32,461 bases of DNA from Hyphomonadaceae bacterium UBA4763 (GCA_002403455.1 DHHV01000083.1:7079-39539), one strand, 5' to 3'. Shown: positions 6,879-16,532, numbered from the stretch's first letter. Made by a program: numbers and translations. The notes: generated by a model not told the origin, from the letters alone.

Positions 6879-7943
6879 ATGTTTGTGCACAAACCGATCC
6901 AATCCCCCTTATTCGACGTCTTGACGGGAAAACCACAGGCGCGTCGGCCGATCTGGCTGATGCGGCAGGCCGGGCGGTATTTGCCCGAATATCGCGATTT
7001 GCGACGCGCGGCGCCGAGCTTTTTGGATTTTTGTTATGCGCCGGCAATGGCGGCCGAGGCGACCTTGCAGCCTTTGCGGCGCTATGATTTCGATGCGGGG
7101 ATTATCTTTTCGGACATTTTGGTGATCCCGGACGCCTTGGGCCGCCAGGTGCGGTTCGAAGAGGGAGAGGGGCCAAAGCTCGAGCCGTTAGAGGCGGCTA
7201 GCGCGCTCGACGCATTTTCCGAAGCCAAACTTACCACCAAACTGGCGCCGGTTTATGAGGCGATCGAGCGGACGCGCGCGAAAATGCCCGCGCAACAAAG
7301 CCTGATCGGCTTTTGCGGGGCGCCGTGGACGCTGGCGGTTTATATGATCGAGGGCGGCGGCTCGCGCGATCGGGAAAAGTCGCGGCGCTTTGCCGTCGAG
7401 CGGCCGGGCGAATTGGCCGAGGTTCTGGACGTGCTGGTCGAGGCCTGCGCGGTGCATCTGGCGGCGCAAGTGCGGGCCGGCGCCGATGTCGTGCAAATCT
7501 TCGATTCCTGGGCGGAAGGCTTGTCCGAGGCGAGCTTTGCGCAAGCGGTGATCGGGCCAACGCAACGTCTGGTGCGGCGGTTTCAGGAGCTGGCGGGGCC
7601 GGACGTGCCGGTGATCGGTTTCCCGCGCGGCTGCGGCTGGCAATTGACACGCTATGCGCGCGAGACGGGCGTTGCCGCGATCGGGCTCGACACCAGTTTT
7701 CCGATGCGCGAGCGGGCCCGCGCCGTGCCGGATGGGGTGGCGACGCAAGGCAATATCGATCCGCTGGTCTTGGCGGCGGGCGGGGCGGCGCTGGATGCGG
7801 CCGTCGATGAGATGTTGCGTTTTGCCGGCGAGCGGCATGTGGTCAATCTCGGCCATGGCATCGTGCAATGGACGCTGCCGGAACATGTCACGCAATTGAT
7901 CGCGCGGGTGCGGCAAAGCGAAGCAAGTTTTGCGACGGCCTAA
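6879..7943 (+). CDS. hemE: Uroporphyrinogen decarboxylase
   Basis: Decarboxylates the four acetate side chains of uroporphyrinogen III to give coproporphyrinogen III in haem synthesis; cytoplasmic. The 354-residue protein shows the first signature RPIWLMRQAGRYLPEYR (residues 23-39), with the active-site Arg cluster, and FSDILVIPDALG with the catalytic Asp. Further on are GFCGAPWTLAVYM, QIFDSWAEGLS and the C-terminal NLGHGIVQWTLPEHV. I place the start at ATG 6879, since upstream in-frame codons read through the AT-rich intergenic DNA and look non-coding. The ribosome site (ACGGG) is weak. It probably shares a transcript with hemJ. Confidence 0.95.
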   Translation: MFVHKPIQSPLFDVLTGKPQARRPIWLMRQAGRYLPEYRDLRRAAPSFLDFCYAPAMAAEATLQPLRRYDFDAGIIFSDILVIPDALGRQVRFEEGEGPKLEPLEAASALDAFSEAKLTTKLAPVYEAIERTRAKMPAQQSLIGFCGAPWTLAVYMIEGGGSRDREKSRRFAVERPGELAEVLDVLVEACAVHLAAQVRAGADVVQIFDSWAEGLSEASFAQAVIGPTQRLVRRFQELAGPDVPVIGFPRGCGWQLTRYARETGVAAIGLDTSFPMRERARAVPDGVATQGNIDPLVLAAGGAALDAAVDEMLRFAGERHVVNLGHGIVQWTLPEHVTQLIARVRQSEASFATA

Positions 7944-7961
7944 TGGCGGCGGGTGGAGCCT

Positions 7962-8396
7962 ATGGATTTTTACTCGATTGCGCGATTTGGCCATCTGATC
8001 TTTGTCATCGCCTGGATGGCGGGGCTGATGTATTTGCCGCGATTGTTCGCCTATCACGCCTTGTCGGCGGTCGGCTCCGACATTGATCGACAATTCCAGG
8101 TGATGGAAGCGCGGCTGCTCCGGATCATCATGAACCCGGCCATGCTGGCGAGCTGGGGGTTTGGGCTCTGGCTGTTTGCGTTGCGGGGATTTGTCGATGG
8201 GCCGCCGCTCTGGGCGCTGGGCAAAGTCGGCTTGGCGGTCGCGATGACGATCGTCCATATGGTGTTCGCCAATTGGCGCAAGCAATTTGCGCAAGGCAAT
8301 AATCCGCATTCGAACGTGTTTTATCGGGTCGTCAATGAGACCCCGTTTCTGATCGCGATTGCGGCGATCTTCCTGGTTGTGTTCGAGCCGGGCTAG
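7962..8396 (+). CDS. hemJ: Protoporphyrinogen IX oxidase HemJ (membrane protein)
   Basis: Oxidises protoporphyrinogen IX to protoporphyrin IX in bacteria lacking HemG/HemY. The 144-residue protein has four predicted membrane helices and the family signature H11-LIFVIAWMAGLMYLPRLF-YH, followed by MEARLLRIIMNPAM and LGKVGLA with the conserved Lys. H11 is the usual haem ligand candidate. The start is either ATG 7962 or the in-frame GTG 7953; I prefer ATG because GGAG precedes it, although that spacing is short. It begins 18 bases after hemE, so both act in the same pathway and probably on one mRNA, with rho downstream. Confidence 0.92.
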   Translation: MDFYSIARFGHLIFVIAWMAGLMYLPRLFAYHALSAVGSDIDRQFQVMEARLLRIIMNPAMLASWGFGLWLFALRGFVDGPPLWALGKVGLAVAMTIVHMVFANWRKQFAQGNNPHSNVFYRVVNETPFLIAIAAIFLVVFEPG

Positions 8397-8529
8397 AGAA
8401 GCGCGCGATCGGGCTGAAAAAGCGGTTGCGCGGCGGGCCGATCCGGCTTATCTGCGGTCCCAGTCCCCTTGCCGACTCGGCGCAAGGCGCGGGCGCACAC
8501 AGGTTCCTCTATTTTTCGAGACCATTCCC

Positions 8530-9819
<1,290 letters not shown>

Positions 9820-9829
9820 GGTTGCGCTT

Positions 9830-11035
9830 TTAGGCGAAAGCTTGCGGCAGCCACGGGAGCAAGCGCGCCAATTCGCCGGCCGGCGAAGCGGGCGCGTTGG
9901 CAGCTTGGACGAGCAGGCCTTGGCTGTCGGCGAGCACCGAGACCAGCGATGAATCCTGGTTTTCCAGCGATCGAGCGGTGAGAACCGCTTCGGCGCTGAT
10001 GGAGAGCTGGGCGCGGCGGTAATGTTCACGCGGGCCATTGGCGGGAAGCGGCGCGGCGAGGCGGACGGGCAGGGTTTGGTGGGCGATCGGCGGGGCGGTC
10101 GCCAGCAGCGTTTCCAGTAATGGGGCCAAAAACAGCCGCGCGCAGACCATGGCCGAAGCAGGATTGCCCGGCAAGCCGAGCACCAGGCGATCGCCCAGGC
10201 GGCCGAACCAGGTCGGCTTGCCTGGACGGACCGCGACTTTGTCGACCGCGAGCTCCAAGCCCAAGGAGGCCAAGGCCGGTCGCGCATGGTCATGCGGGCC
10301 GACCGAGGCGCCGCCGATCAGCACAAGAATGTCGGCGCTTTGCTGAATTTCTGTAATCGCCGCGATGATGGCGGCGGGATCATCCGGGATGGGCGGCAGA
10401 GCGGTCGCTTCAGCGCCCCACAGCGCGGCGATGGCGGCGATTCCAAAACTGGCCGAGTCAAAGATTTGCGCAGGCGAAGGGGTTTGCCCGGGCGCGACGA
10501 TCTCATCGCCGCCGCCGAGGATGGTAAGGCGCGGGCGACGCCGCACCGAAAGATGGCTGGCGCCGGCGCTGGCGGCGAGGACGAGGTCATTCGGCCCGAG
10601 CCGGCGCCCCGATGGCAATAAAGCGGCGCTGGCGGAAAAATCGCCGCCGCGGGATCGGATATGGGCGCCCAACGGGCTGATCGCGGCGCGCAAGACATCG
10701 CCGTCACGGCGCGCGTTTTCCTGGATCAAGACGGTGTCGGCCCCATCAGGAATAGCGGCGCCGGTCGAGATACGGATGGCTTCGCCGGGTTGAAGGACGC
10801 CCGAAAAGGGCCGGCCGGCGGCGCTCTCGCCGACAAGGCGCAGGTCTTGCGGCTCGGCGGAATGGGCAAAAGCGTAACCGTCCATGGCGGAGGCGTCGAA
10901 GGGCGGTTGGTCGCGGCGCGCGACAATCGGGGCGGCAAGGACGCGGCCCAAGCAAGCGGACAAGGCGATGGATTCCACCGGCAAAGGCGCGGCGCCGGCG
11001 CAGAGGCGGGCTTGGGCCTGGGCAACGCTGATCAT
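9830..11035 (-). CDS. moeA: Molybdopterin molybdenumtransferase MoeA
   Basis: Inserts molybdate into adenylated molybdopterin to form Moco. The 401-residue chain shows the substrate-binding ASAMDGYA (48-55), ISTGAAIPDGADTV (89-102), the central GGGDEIV (174-180), GGASVGPHDH (241-250) and LPGNPAS (288-294). These match the domain I / II / III / IV order of MoeA. It overlaps moaC by 4 bases (11032-11035) and is the second gene of a moaC-moeA pair. Its product is needed for the nitrate reductase encoded at 23016-26756. Confidence 0.95.
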   Translation of the reverse strand: MISVAQAQARLCAGAAPLPVESIALSACLGRVLAAPIVARRDQPPFDASAMDGYAFAHSAEPQDLRLVGESAAGRPFSGVLQPGEAIRISTGAAIPDGADTVLIQENARRDGDVLRAAISPLGAHIRSRGGDFSASAALLPSGRRLGPNDLVLAASAGASHLSVRRRPRLTILGGGDEIVAPGQTPSPAQIFDSASFGIAAIAALWGAEATALPPIPDDPAAIIAAITEIQQSADILVLIGGASVGPHDHARPALASLGLELAVDKVAVRPGKPTWFGRLGDRLVLGLPGNPASAMVCARLFLAPLLETLLATAPPIAHQTLPVRLAAPLPANGPREHYRRAQLSISAEAVLTARSLENQDSSLVSVLADSQGLLVQAANAPASPAGELARLLPWLPQAFA

Positions 11036-11535
11036 GGCTCGCTACGCCGATAGGCGCCGGAAGCGCCGCCGTCTTTTTCCAAAAGCTGGATCGCGTCGAT
11101 GACCATGTCGCGATCGACGGCCTTCAGCATGTCATAAATGGTCAGGCAAGCAACGCTGACGGCGGTCAGCGCCTCCATCTCAACGCCGGTCGGGCCATGG
11201 GTCGCGGCGATCGCCTCGACCGTAAAACCAGGCAAAGCTGGATCGGGGCGAAGGACGACGCTGACCTTGGTCAAGGCGATCGGGTGGCAAAGCGGGATGA
11301 GCTGGCTGGTCTGCTTGGCGGCCTGGATTCCGGCGATCTCGGCGATCAGGGCGACGTCACCCTTCTTGGCGCCGCCAGTGAGCGCGCGCTCGAGCGTTTG
11401 CGGGTGCATCCGCACGCGGCCGGACGCGATCACACGGCGGGCGGTGCTGGGCTTGTCGCCGACATCGACCATCACGGGTCGGCCATCGGCGGCGAAATGG
11501 GTGAGGCTGGGAGGGCGGGGTTGCGGGTCGGTCAT
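11032..11535 (-). CDS. moaC: Cyclic pyranopterin monophosphate synthase MoaC
   Basis: With MoaA it converts GTP to cyclic pyranopterin monophosphate, the first Moco intermediate. The 167-residue protein carries the family blocks VDVGDKPSTARRVIA, HPQTLERALTGGAKKGDV, KQTSQLIPLCHP (74-85), VEMEALTAVSVACLTIYDM (118-136) and the catalytic KDGG (154-157). I chose ATG 11535, preceded by GAGA about 8 bases upstream; a longer frame to 11622 adds a non-conserved basic stretch. moaA, its partner, lies 4 kb away on the other strand beyond the secreted-protein cassette. Confidence 0.95.
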   Translation of the reverse strand: MTDPQPRPPSLTHFAADGRPVMVDVGDKPSTARRVIASGRVRMHPQTLERALTGGAKKGDVALIAEIAGIQAAKQTSQLIPLCHPIALTKVSVVLRPDPALPGFTVEAIAATHGPTGVEMEALTAVSVACLTIYDMLKAVDRDMVIDAIQLLEKDGGASGAYRRSEP

Positions 11536-11676
11536 GATTTCTCGGATGGCGCATTTGGAGGGAACCTTCTGGATACCACGACGAATTGCTTCGCGCCTAT
11601 GCCGAGCTTGCATATTCACCATTATGAGGTAACGTTAATCCCTGGGTAACGGCTAAGTTGTCGCGCGGGAGGCAGA

Positions 11677-12324
11677 ATGTTACACAAGTTTAACAAAAAG
11701 AGCGCGTTGATGGCGCTCATCGGTCCGCTTTTGGCGATCTTGATGATGATGCCGGCGGCGGCTTCGGCGCAGAGCGATCGCGTTCAGCAATTGCAGCGGG
11801 TCGCCGACGGATTGAATAGCGCCAATCCAGGCGTGCGGATCGCAACCTTTGAAGACGCCATGGCGACGGGTGACCGGGTGATCCGCCAGCACGCCTTGAC
11901 GCTCGCGATGGCGAGCAAAGACCGCAATCTTCGCTCCGCCGCCGTATATCAAGCGATAAAGAATTCGCCAGAATTGCTGATAAAGTTTGAGCTGATTTCA
12001 ACCTTGAGTGAAGGTAATGCAAAAACGTTTCAGAACGCATCTGGCGGTTCTCTGGACGTCAAGATTGCCGATTTTGATGACGCGACCGGAAAGTTCTCGG
12101 TTTTTTCCTCATTCAGCGCTCGATCCAGAGATAAATTTGAGACAAATCCAGCAGCGATTTCCGGCGATCGATTCAGTTTTACCTTGAGCGTAGGAGCAAT
12201 CTTCTACAATTTTTATTGCCGCGGTTGGGCGAAGAGCAATGAAGGCAGCGTCGAGCTGACTGGAATGATGGCCTGCAATCAAAATACGGGCGAATATAAG
12301 ATCAAGATCGACCTGATCGGTTAA
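11677..12324 (+). CDS. Exported protein of unknown function (cassette gene 1)
   Basis: A 215-residue protein that I do not recognise. Residues 1-32 form a Sec signal peptide with a long hydrophobic core and probable cleavage at ASA-QS. Residues about 33-105 are predicted helical with a HEAT-like rhythm (RVIRQHALTLAMASKDRNLRS and following). Residues about 115-215 alternate hydrophobic and polar residues like a beta-sandwich, and contain two Cys (FYCRGW and MACNQN) that could pair. GGAGG lies about 6 bases before the ATG. It is first of four same-strand genes, 7 bases from the next. The repeat GGTAACG occurs twice upstream (11628-11634 and 11645-11651). Confidence 0.75.
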   Translation: MLHKFNKKSALMALIGPLLAILMMMPAAASAQSDRVQQLQRVADGLNSANPGVRIATFEDAMATGDRVIRQHALTLAMASKDRNLRSAAVYQAIKNSPELLIKFELISTLSEGNAKTFQNASGGSLDVKIADFDDATGKFSVFSSFSARSRDKFETNPAAISGDRFSFTLSVGAIFYNFYCRGWAKSNEGSVELTGMMACNQNTGEYKIKIDLIG

Positions 12325-12331
12325 AATTGTT

Positions 12332-13042
12332 ATGAAATTCTGTGTGGTGTTCGGTTGGTCTTGGTTGCTCAGTGCGTGCTGGCTGCCGCCCGCATTTGCG
12401 GAGAGCATGTTGCGGGGCGACCTCGTCGAACGCTATCCCGCCTCGGAAATTTCCGGCGCGCAATTGGTCGGGGCGTTTTTTGGCGATCCGGATCGCGCCG
12501 TCGATCCCAATCAAATGTCCGTCTATGTCCCGCAAATGACCGCACCGCCGAGCGTGTGTCTGCGCGCCGAAACCAGAGACGGATTATACCGCGCCGAATT
12601 CAGCGGGGTGGGCAATGTCGGCGAAGACGGGTTTCAATCGGTCGATCCCTCGCCCGCATGGCGGCATAAGGGTGTCCTGGCCAAATATAAAATTAAGGAC
12701 TTCGCCGTGATCGCGCGGCAAAGCGCGACTTGCGGGCTGTCCGGGAAAGAAACAATCCTCCCGGTTAGAACCAGCGACATCACCGATGTTTTGTTCGTGA
12801 AGATCAATACGCAGCGGGCAGTCAATACCGAAGCGCGGCTTTTCGACGATGCCGGTTGGGAAGCGAGCGGCGTTTGTTCACAGGAAAGCAACAATATTCG
12901 GTCTGTCTCGTTTAGCGCAACCTGCGCGTTTAGCAAGGAGACGTTGGATTTGTCGCGTAACAGGAAAGCGACGCTGGAAATTCGGCAAAGACTGCGCACG
13001 GGCCGATCAATAACAACCTATTCGATCATGCTTGCCGATTAG
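12332..13042 (+). CDS. Exported protein or lipoprotein of unknown function (cassette gene 2)
   Basis: A 236-residue protein that I do not recognise. The N-terminus is a signal sequence with two possible processing sites: a lipobox-like LSAC with C16, which would make it a lipoprotein, or a signal peptidase I site at AFA-ES near residue 23. The mature part has four Cys (C76, C134, C182, C198), suggesting two disulfides in the periplasm, and looks all-beta (for example GLYRAEFSGVGNVG and NIRSVSFSATCAF). It starts 7 bases after gene 1, so the two are almost certainly co-translated. Confidence 0.75.
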   Translation: MKFCVVFGWSWLLSACWLPPAFAESMLRGDLVERYPASEISGAQLVGAFFGDPDRAVDPNQMSVYVPQMTAPPSVCLRAETRDGLYRAEFSGVGNVGEDGFQSVDPSPAWRHKGVLAKYKIKDFAVIARQSATCGLSGKETILPVRTSDITDVLFVKINTQRAVNTEARLFDDAGWEASGVCSQESNNIRSVSFSATCAFSKETLDLSRNRKATLEIRQRLRTGRSITTYSIMLAD

Positions 13043-13128
13043 AGGCGTTATTGTAGGCGGCGCTTCGTGAAACAATGATGCGACGATTGTTGCGACGATG
13101 AGCAACGTGAAAGGCGGCGAGGGGAACA

Positions 13129-14088
13129 ATGAAGGAGCGTTGGAGGTATAGACTAACGCGCTTTTTTGAGCGGACGCTTTGGACTTTTGCCGTGATTTTT
13201 GGCGTCGTCATCTTTACACTGCCGCGACCGTCGACGCTCATCGCCCTTCAAGCAAAAACCGAAACAATTGAAATTGAAATTGTCGATCCGGGCGCTGCGA
13301 ATTTTTTTCTTCGCGCGGCGCGGGATAAAGACACGCAGGAATGCTATAAAGACGTTGAAATCTACCCATCCTTGGGGAGTCGCCTATATTATACAAAGGC
13401 GCTGGGCGAAGAGTTTATCATCGCAATTGATGGCGAATACGGGATAAAAACTGTCGATTCAGATGTTATTTCAGAAAAGAAAGACGGCACATTCGGCTTT
13501 TCTGAAAATGACTTTGACTGTCGATCCGCGACGTTGATGAGGTTACCAACCAATGGGGTTCTAGATGTCGGGATACAGGTGGTAACAGATTTTGTACATC
13601 AACCGCCCCTCCCGTTACATGAGGGCCGGATCACGGTCTATGGTCGGTCAATTCAAGGGCTGCTATATGGCTTGATCCCGATCAATTGGGCGTCGGGTAT
13701 TTTGCCGGTCAAGCCGGGCTCTTTATATGAAGCGGACGCGGTCGATATTCCGGCCGGCGCCTCCTTGTCGACGCGACCGCTGGATGAGCGGCAAACAGCG
13801 CCATTTTGGTGGGGCTTTGCCGATGTCGATTTAAGCGGCGATCCGGCCGATGGCGCCGGGATGTCGATTTCGGCATCGTCAAATGCAATCAACCTGACGA
13901 TTGCCGCGCCTGCGCCGAAGTTTGATCCGAGAACCGGGAAAAAGACAGCCTTAGAGCCAGATGTACTGGCGTTGTCTTCGCAAGCACAAAATCTTGCCGA
14001 CCCAACTTTCCGTTGGATTGTATTTTTGTTTGGAGCTGTTGGAGCCGTCATTACTGTTGTCCATTCGGTTTTGTCTCGCCAGAAATAA
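13129..14088 (+). CDS. Membrane-anchored periplasmic protein of unknown function (cassette gene 3)
   Basis: A 319-residue protein that I do not recognise. One membrane helix lies at about residues 14-34 after a basic N-terminus, and a second at about 293-313 (FRWIVFLFGAVGAVITVV), leaving a domain of about 255 residues on the periplasmic side if both ends are cytoplasmic. Two Cys (ECYKD, FDCRS) may form a disulfide. GAGGGG precedes the ATG. Codon use looks more AT-rich than in the flanking moa genes, with ATT, AAA and GAA being frequent. The 86-bp gap before it contains the direct repeat TGCGACGAT at 13079-13087 and 13091-13099. Gene 4 begins 24 bases after its stop. Confidence 0.75.
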   Translation: MKERWRYRLTRFFERTLWTFAVIFGVVIFTLPRPSTLIALQAKTETIEIEIVDPGAANFFLRAARDKDTQECYKDVEIYPSLGSRLYYTKALGEEFIIAIDGEYGIKTVDSDVISEKKDGTFGFSENDFDCRSATLMRLPTNGVLDVGIQVVTDFVHQPPLPLHEGRITVYGRSIQGLLYGLIPINWASGILPVKPGSLYEADAVDIPAGASLSTRPLDERQTAPFWWGFADVDLSGDPADGAGMSISASSNAINLTIAAPAPKFDPRTGKKTALEPDVLALSSQAQNLADPTFRWIVFLFGAVGAVITVVHSVLSRQK

Positions 14089-14112
14089 AGTCTTTCAGGA
14101 CGCTATTGTAAC

Positions 14113-15180
14113 ATGTTGACTAAGGCAGCGTTTCTAGGTTTGTCTATTTTATGTTTTCTGCCGTCGATCGCGTTGGCGGAGCCTGTCATTATTGGCTCGG
14201 GCGATTATGAAGGCCAGGGGTGGATATTTCAACATTATCGAAAATGCGTCGGCGTCACAGCAAGACATGTTGTTGATCGAGAAATCCGCCAACCCATCGT
14301 GATCGGCAAGGACGGATCACAGGGCCAAGTGGATCGTGTTGTCTACCACGCGTCTTTAGACCTTGCGGTCTTCTCGATTGTCGGGGGCTTGGCGGCCAAA
14401 TGCCCGGCATCTGCGGCAGGAGACAATGACAGTCGCCCAACGCTTCGGCGCGCGTTTGAGGACGGGCGCACCGCTGTCTATTTAAGACGCGTCCCGGACG
14501 GGCTGACGCCGGTCATCTTGGATATCGTCGGCGTTTCGGAGGGTAATTCGACGTTTACGCTGTCACCGAGGGCCGACGCGCGCGACGGTTTTGTTCGGTC
14601 CGACAGCGGCGGCCCGATATTGATCCAATCGAACCGATTTGGCGAAAGCGGCCTGCCGGTGGGAATTACGTTCGAGGTCATTGAGGGAAGCGGCGGCGAG
14701 CAATTTATCGAAGCCATTTTCATCAGTGAGGCTCGGAAAATTCTGGAAACCGAATTTCTGCCTAACGAACGATTGTTAGGCGCGGCGGCAAACGCGTTTT
14801 CGATCCTGGATTTCGCCGGAAAGACGATTGATCCCGCCTGCGGCCCGCTGAATCTTACCAAAACCGGTCAGCTCTGCGGGTGGAAAGTTGCGCGAGAAGA
14901 TGGACCGCCCATAGCCGTCCAGGGTAAACTTGCAGCGTCGCTTGCCTCCGTTACTGCCGTCGAGATTGTTTTGGGCGCAGGGTCAGATGTGACGGGACTC
15001 TCGGTGTCGACAAAATCGCGCGACGACAGCGATTGGTCTACGGATCGTTATTGCCCGACCTATGGTCAAAACAAAATCATCTGTACGATTTCCGAAAGAA
15101 GTATTTCTCGTTTTCGCCTCGAATTGGAGGCCAGAAATTTAGAATTGATAAGCGTGAGATTTGTAAATAACGTTGAATAG
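14113..15180 (+). CDS. Secreted trypsin-like serine protease with extra C-terminal domain (cassette gene 4)
   Basis: A 355-residue protein with a signal peptide (1-22, cleavage at ALA-EP). The chymotrypsin-fold triad is complete: H52 in VTARHVV, D83 in SLDLAVFSI and S165 in SDSGGPIL, in the right order and at normal spacing. Residues from about 225 form a second domain with four Cys (C243, C255, C314, C324) and a beta-rich pattern; I cannot place it in a family. It is probably periplasmic or secreted. Relatives of this fold include trypsin-like peptidases and HtrA-type proteases, but no PDZ domain is visible. It is the only member of the cassette with a readable biochemical function, so it may act on the other three products or be controlled by them. 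Confidence 0.8.
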   Translation: MLTKAAFLGLSILCFLPSIALAEPVIIGSGDYEGQGWIFQHYRKCVGVTARHVVDREIRQPIVIGKDGSQGQVDRVVYHASLDLAVFSIVGGLAAKCPASAAGDNDSRPTLRRAFEDGRTAVYLRRVPDGLTPVILDIVGVSEGNSTFTLSPRADARDGFVRSDSGGPILIQSNRFGESGLPVGITFEVIEGSGGEQFIEAIFISEARKILETEFLPNERLLGAAANAFSILDFAGKTIDPACGPLNLTKTGQLCGWKVAREDGPPIAVQGKLAASLASVTAVEIVLGAGSDVTGLSVSTKSRDDSDWSTDRYCPTYGQNKIICTISERSISRFRLELEARNLELISVRFVNNVE

Positions 15181-15330
15181 CAATTGTGACGGCTTTCCTG
15201 CTTAATTGGACGTTACTGTAAAGCGGCTTTATCTAGCTATCAAATACTTCTTTTGTATTAACACAGTTGGGCATTTTCTCAAACGAAACATTGCCGCTGA
15301 CCGCATAAGGCGCCGCGTAGGTGCGACCAA
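15181..15330. other. AT-rich non-coding stretch after the cassette
   Basis: About 150 bases between the protease stop and the FNR box. It is AT-rich, with short imperfect inverted repeats such as AATAC/GTATT near 15245-15261, but I see no clear intrinsic terminator and no open frame with a ribosome site. It probably holds the end of the cassette transcript and the upstream part of the moaA promoter. Confidence 0.4.
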
Positions 15331-15344
15331 TTGATCTCGATCAA
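15331..15344. promoter_or_regulatory. FNR/FixK/NarR-type box upstream of moaA
   Basis: TTGATCTCGATCAA, a perfect TTGAT-N4-ATCAA palindrome. If it is a class II activator site centred at -41.5, transcription would start near 15379, giving a moaA leader of about 175 nt that contains the structured element described below. This links Moco synthesis to low oxygen or nitrate, the same signal used by the nar operon. Confidence 0.8.
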
Positions 15345-15396
15345 GCGCGGGGCGGACAGCGATCATGGACAGCCGATTTCCGTTAAGGCAGATTGA

Positions 15397-15532
15397 GCGG
15401 GCTCCGAGCTTGGGCGTCTAACGCACCCTCCGCACGCCATGAGGTCCAAGCCGGGCGGGTCGGCGCTTGCGACATTTGAGGTCGCAGCGGGCCTCGCCAA
15501 AGGGAGGCGCTGGAAACGGCGCCTCCTCCCGC
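15397..15532 (+). ncRNA. Structured moaA leader, possible molybdenum-cofactor riboswitch
   Basis: About 136 nt closed by GCGGG (15397-15401) pairing with CCCGC (15528-15532). Inside are GCTTGG/CCAAGC (15408-15413 with 15446-15451), TGCGAC/GTCGCA (15468-15473 with 15481-15486) and a perfect 8-bp hairpin GGAGGCGC/GCGCCTCC (15503-15510 with 15519-15526) with loop TGGAAACG. Size, multi-stem shape and position just before a moa gene fit the Moco RNA motif. I judged this by eye only; another cis-regulatory RNA is possible. The element ends 22 nt before the moaA start codon, so it could control ribosome access. Confidence 0.55.
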
Positions 15533-15554
15533 ACTTGGAAAGGGGCTGTCGAGC

Positions 15555-16532
15555 GTGGAGAGATTGCAAGACCGCTTTGGGCGGCGCTTTTCGTATTTGC
15601 GGCTGTCGGTGACGGAAGCGTGCAATTTCCGCTGCACCTATTGCCTGCCTGACGGCTATCGGAAGATCGCGCCGCATGATTTCTTGCGGGTCGATGAGGC
15701 CAAGCGGGTGGCGGCGGCGTTTGTCGGCTTGGGCGCGCGCAAAGTGCGGCTAACGGGCGGCGAGCCCAGTCTGCGCAAGGATTTGCCCGAGTTGATCGCG
15801 GCGGTCGCGGCGACCGGGGTTGAAACGGTTGCGCTGACGACGAATGGCTGGGTGTTGAAACGGGAGATTGGCGCCTGGGCGGCGGCCGGCCTGACGCAGG
15901 TGAATGTCAGCGTTGACAGCCTCGATCGGGAAAGCTTTGCGCGCGTCACCGGACATGATCGGCTGGAGGACGTGCTGGCGGGGGTTGAACGGGCGCTGGA
16001 TCTGGGGCTGGCGCGCGTCAAGCTGAATGCGGTGTTGCTGAAGGATTTGGCGGCGCGCGGCTTTGATGATTTCGCCGATTATCTGCGGACGCGGCCCATC
16101 AGCGTGCGCTTCATCGAGGTGATGCGAACCGGCGACAATGCGGCGTTCTTTGCGGCGCAACATGCGCCGGGGTCGGTCTTGCGCGATTGGCTCGCGGCGC
16201 GCGGCTGGCAAGCGCAAGCGCGGGGCGGCGATGACGGCCCGGCGATCGAATTTGCGCATCCCGATTATCGGGGGCGGTTCGGCCTGATCGCGCCTTATGC
16301 GCCCGGCTTTTGCGATTCCTGCAACCGGTTACGGGTTACCGCGCGCGGTCAATTGCGGTTGTGCCTATTTGGCGATGGCGGCGTTGATCTGCGTGATCTG
16401 CTGCAAGCCGATGCGGACGATGAGGATTTGCGCGCGCGGATCGTCGCGGCGGTGGCGGGCAAGGCCGCGCGCCATTATCTGCACGAGGGGCTGGTCGGCG
16501 ACGCGCGCCATTTGGCGCAAATGGGCGGGTGA
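15555..16532 (+). CDS. moaA: GTP 3',8-cyclase MoaA (radical SAM)
   Basis: Radical-SAM enzyme that starts Moco synthesis by cyclising GTP. The 325-residue protein has the SAM cluster C23/C27/C30 (CNFRCTYC), the SAM-binding LTGGEPSLRKDL, and the second cluster C253/C256/C270 (FCDSCNRLR...RLCLFG). It ends in the conserved double glycine MGG needed for activity with MoaC. The start is GTG 15555; the frame begins with the family-typical DRFGRRFSYLRLSVTEACNF. It is separated from moaC-moeA and carries its own FNR box and leader RNA, so it may be a respiration-linked moaA. Confidence 0.95.
   Translation: MERLQDRFGRRFSYLRLSVTEACNFRCTYCLPDGYRKIAPHDFLRVDEAKRVAAAFVGLGARKVRLTGGEPSLRKDLPELIAAVAATGVETVALTTNGWVLKREIGAWAAAGLTQVNVSVDSLDRESFARVTGHDRLEDVLAGVERALDLGLARVKLNAVLLKDLAARGFDDFADYLRTRPISVRFIEVMRTGDNAAFFAAQHAPGSVLRDWLAARGWQAQARGGDDGPAIEFAHPDYRGRFGLIAPYAPGFCDSCNRLRVTARGQLRLCLFGDGGVDLRDLLQADADDEDLRARIVAAVAGKAARHYLHEGLVGDARHLAQMGG

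Noticed and set aside
13079..13099. Direct repeat TGCGACGAT before cassette gene 3
   Set aside because: Only two copies of 9 bases, 12 bp apart, with no known factor; too little to call a regulatory site.
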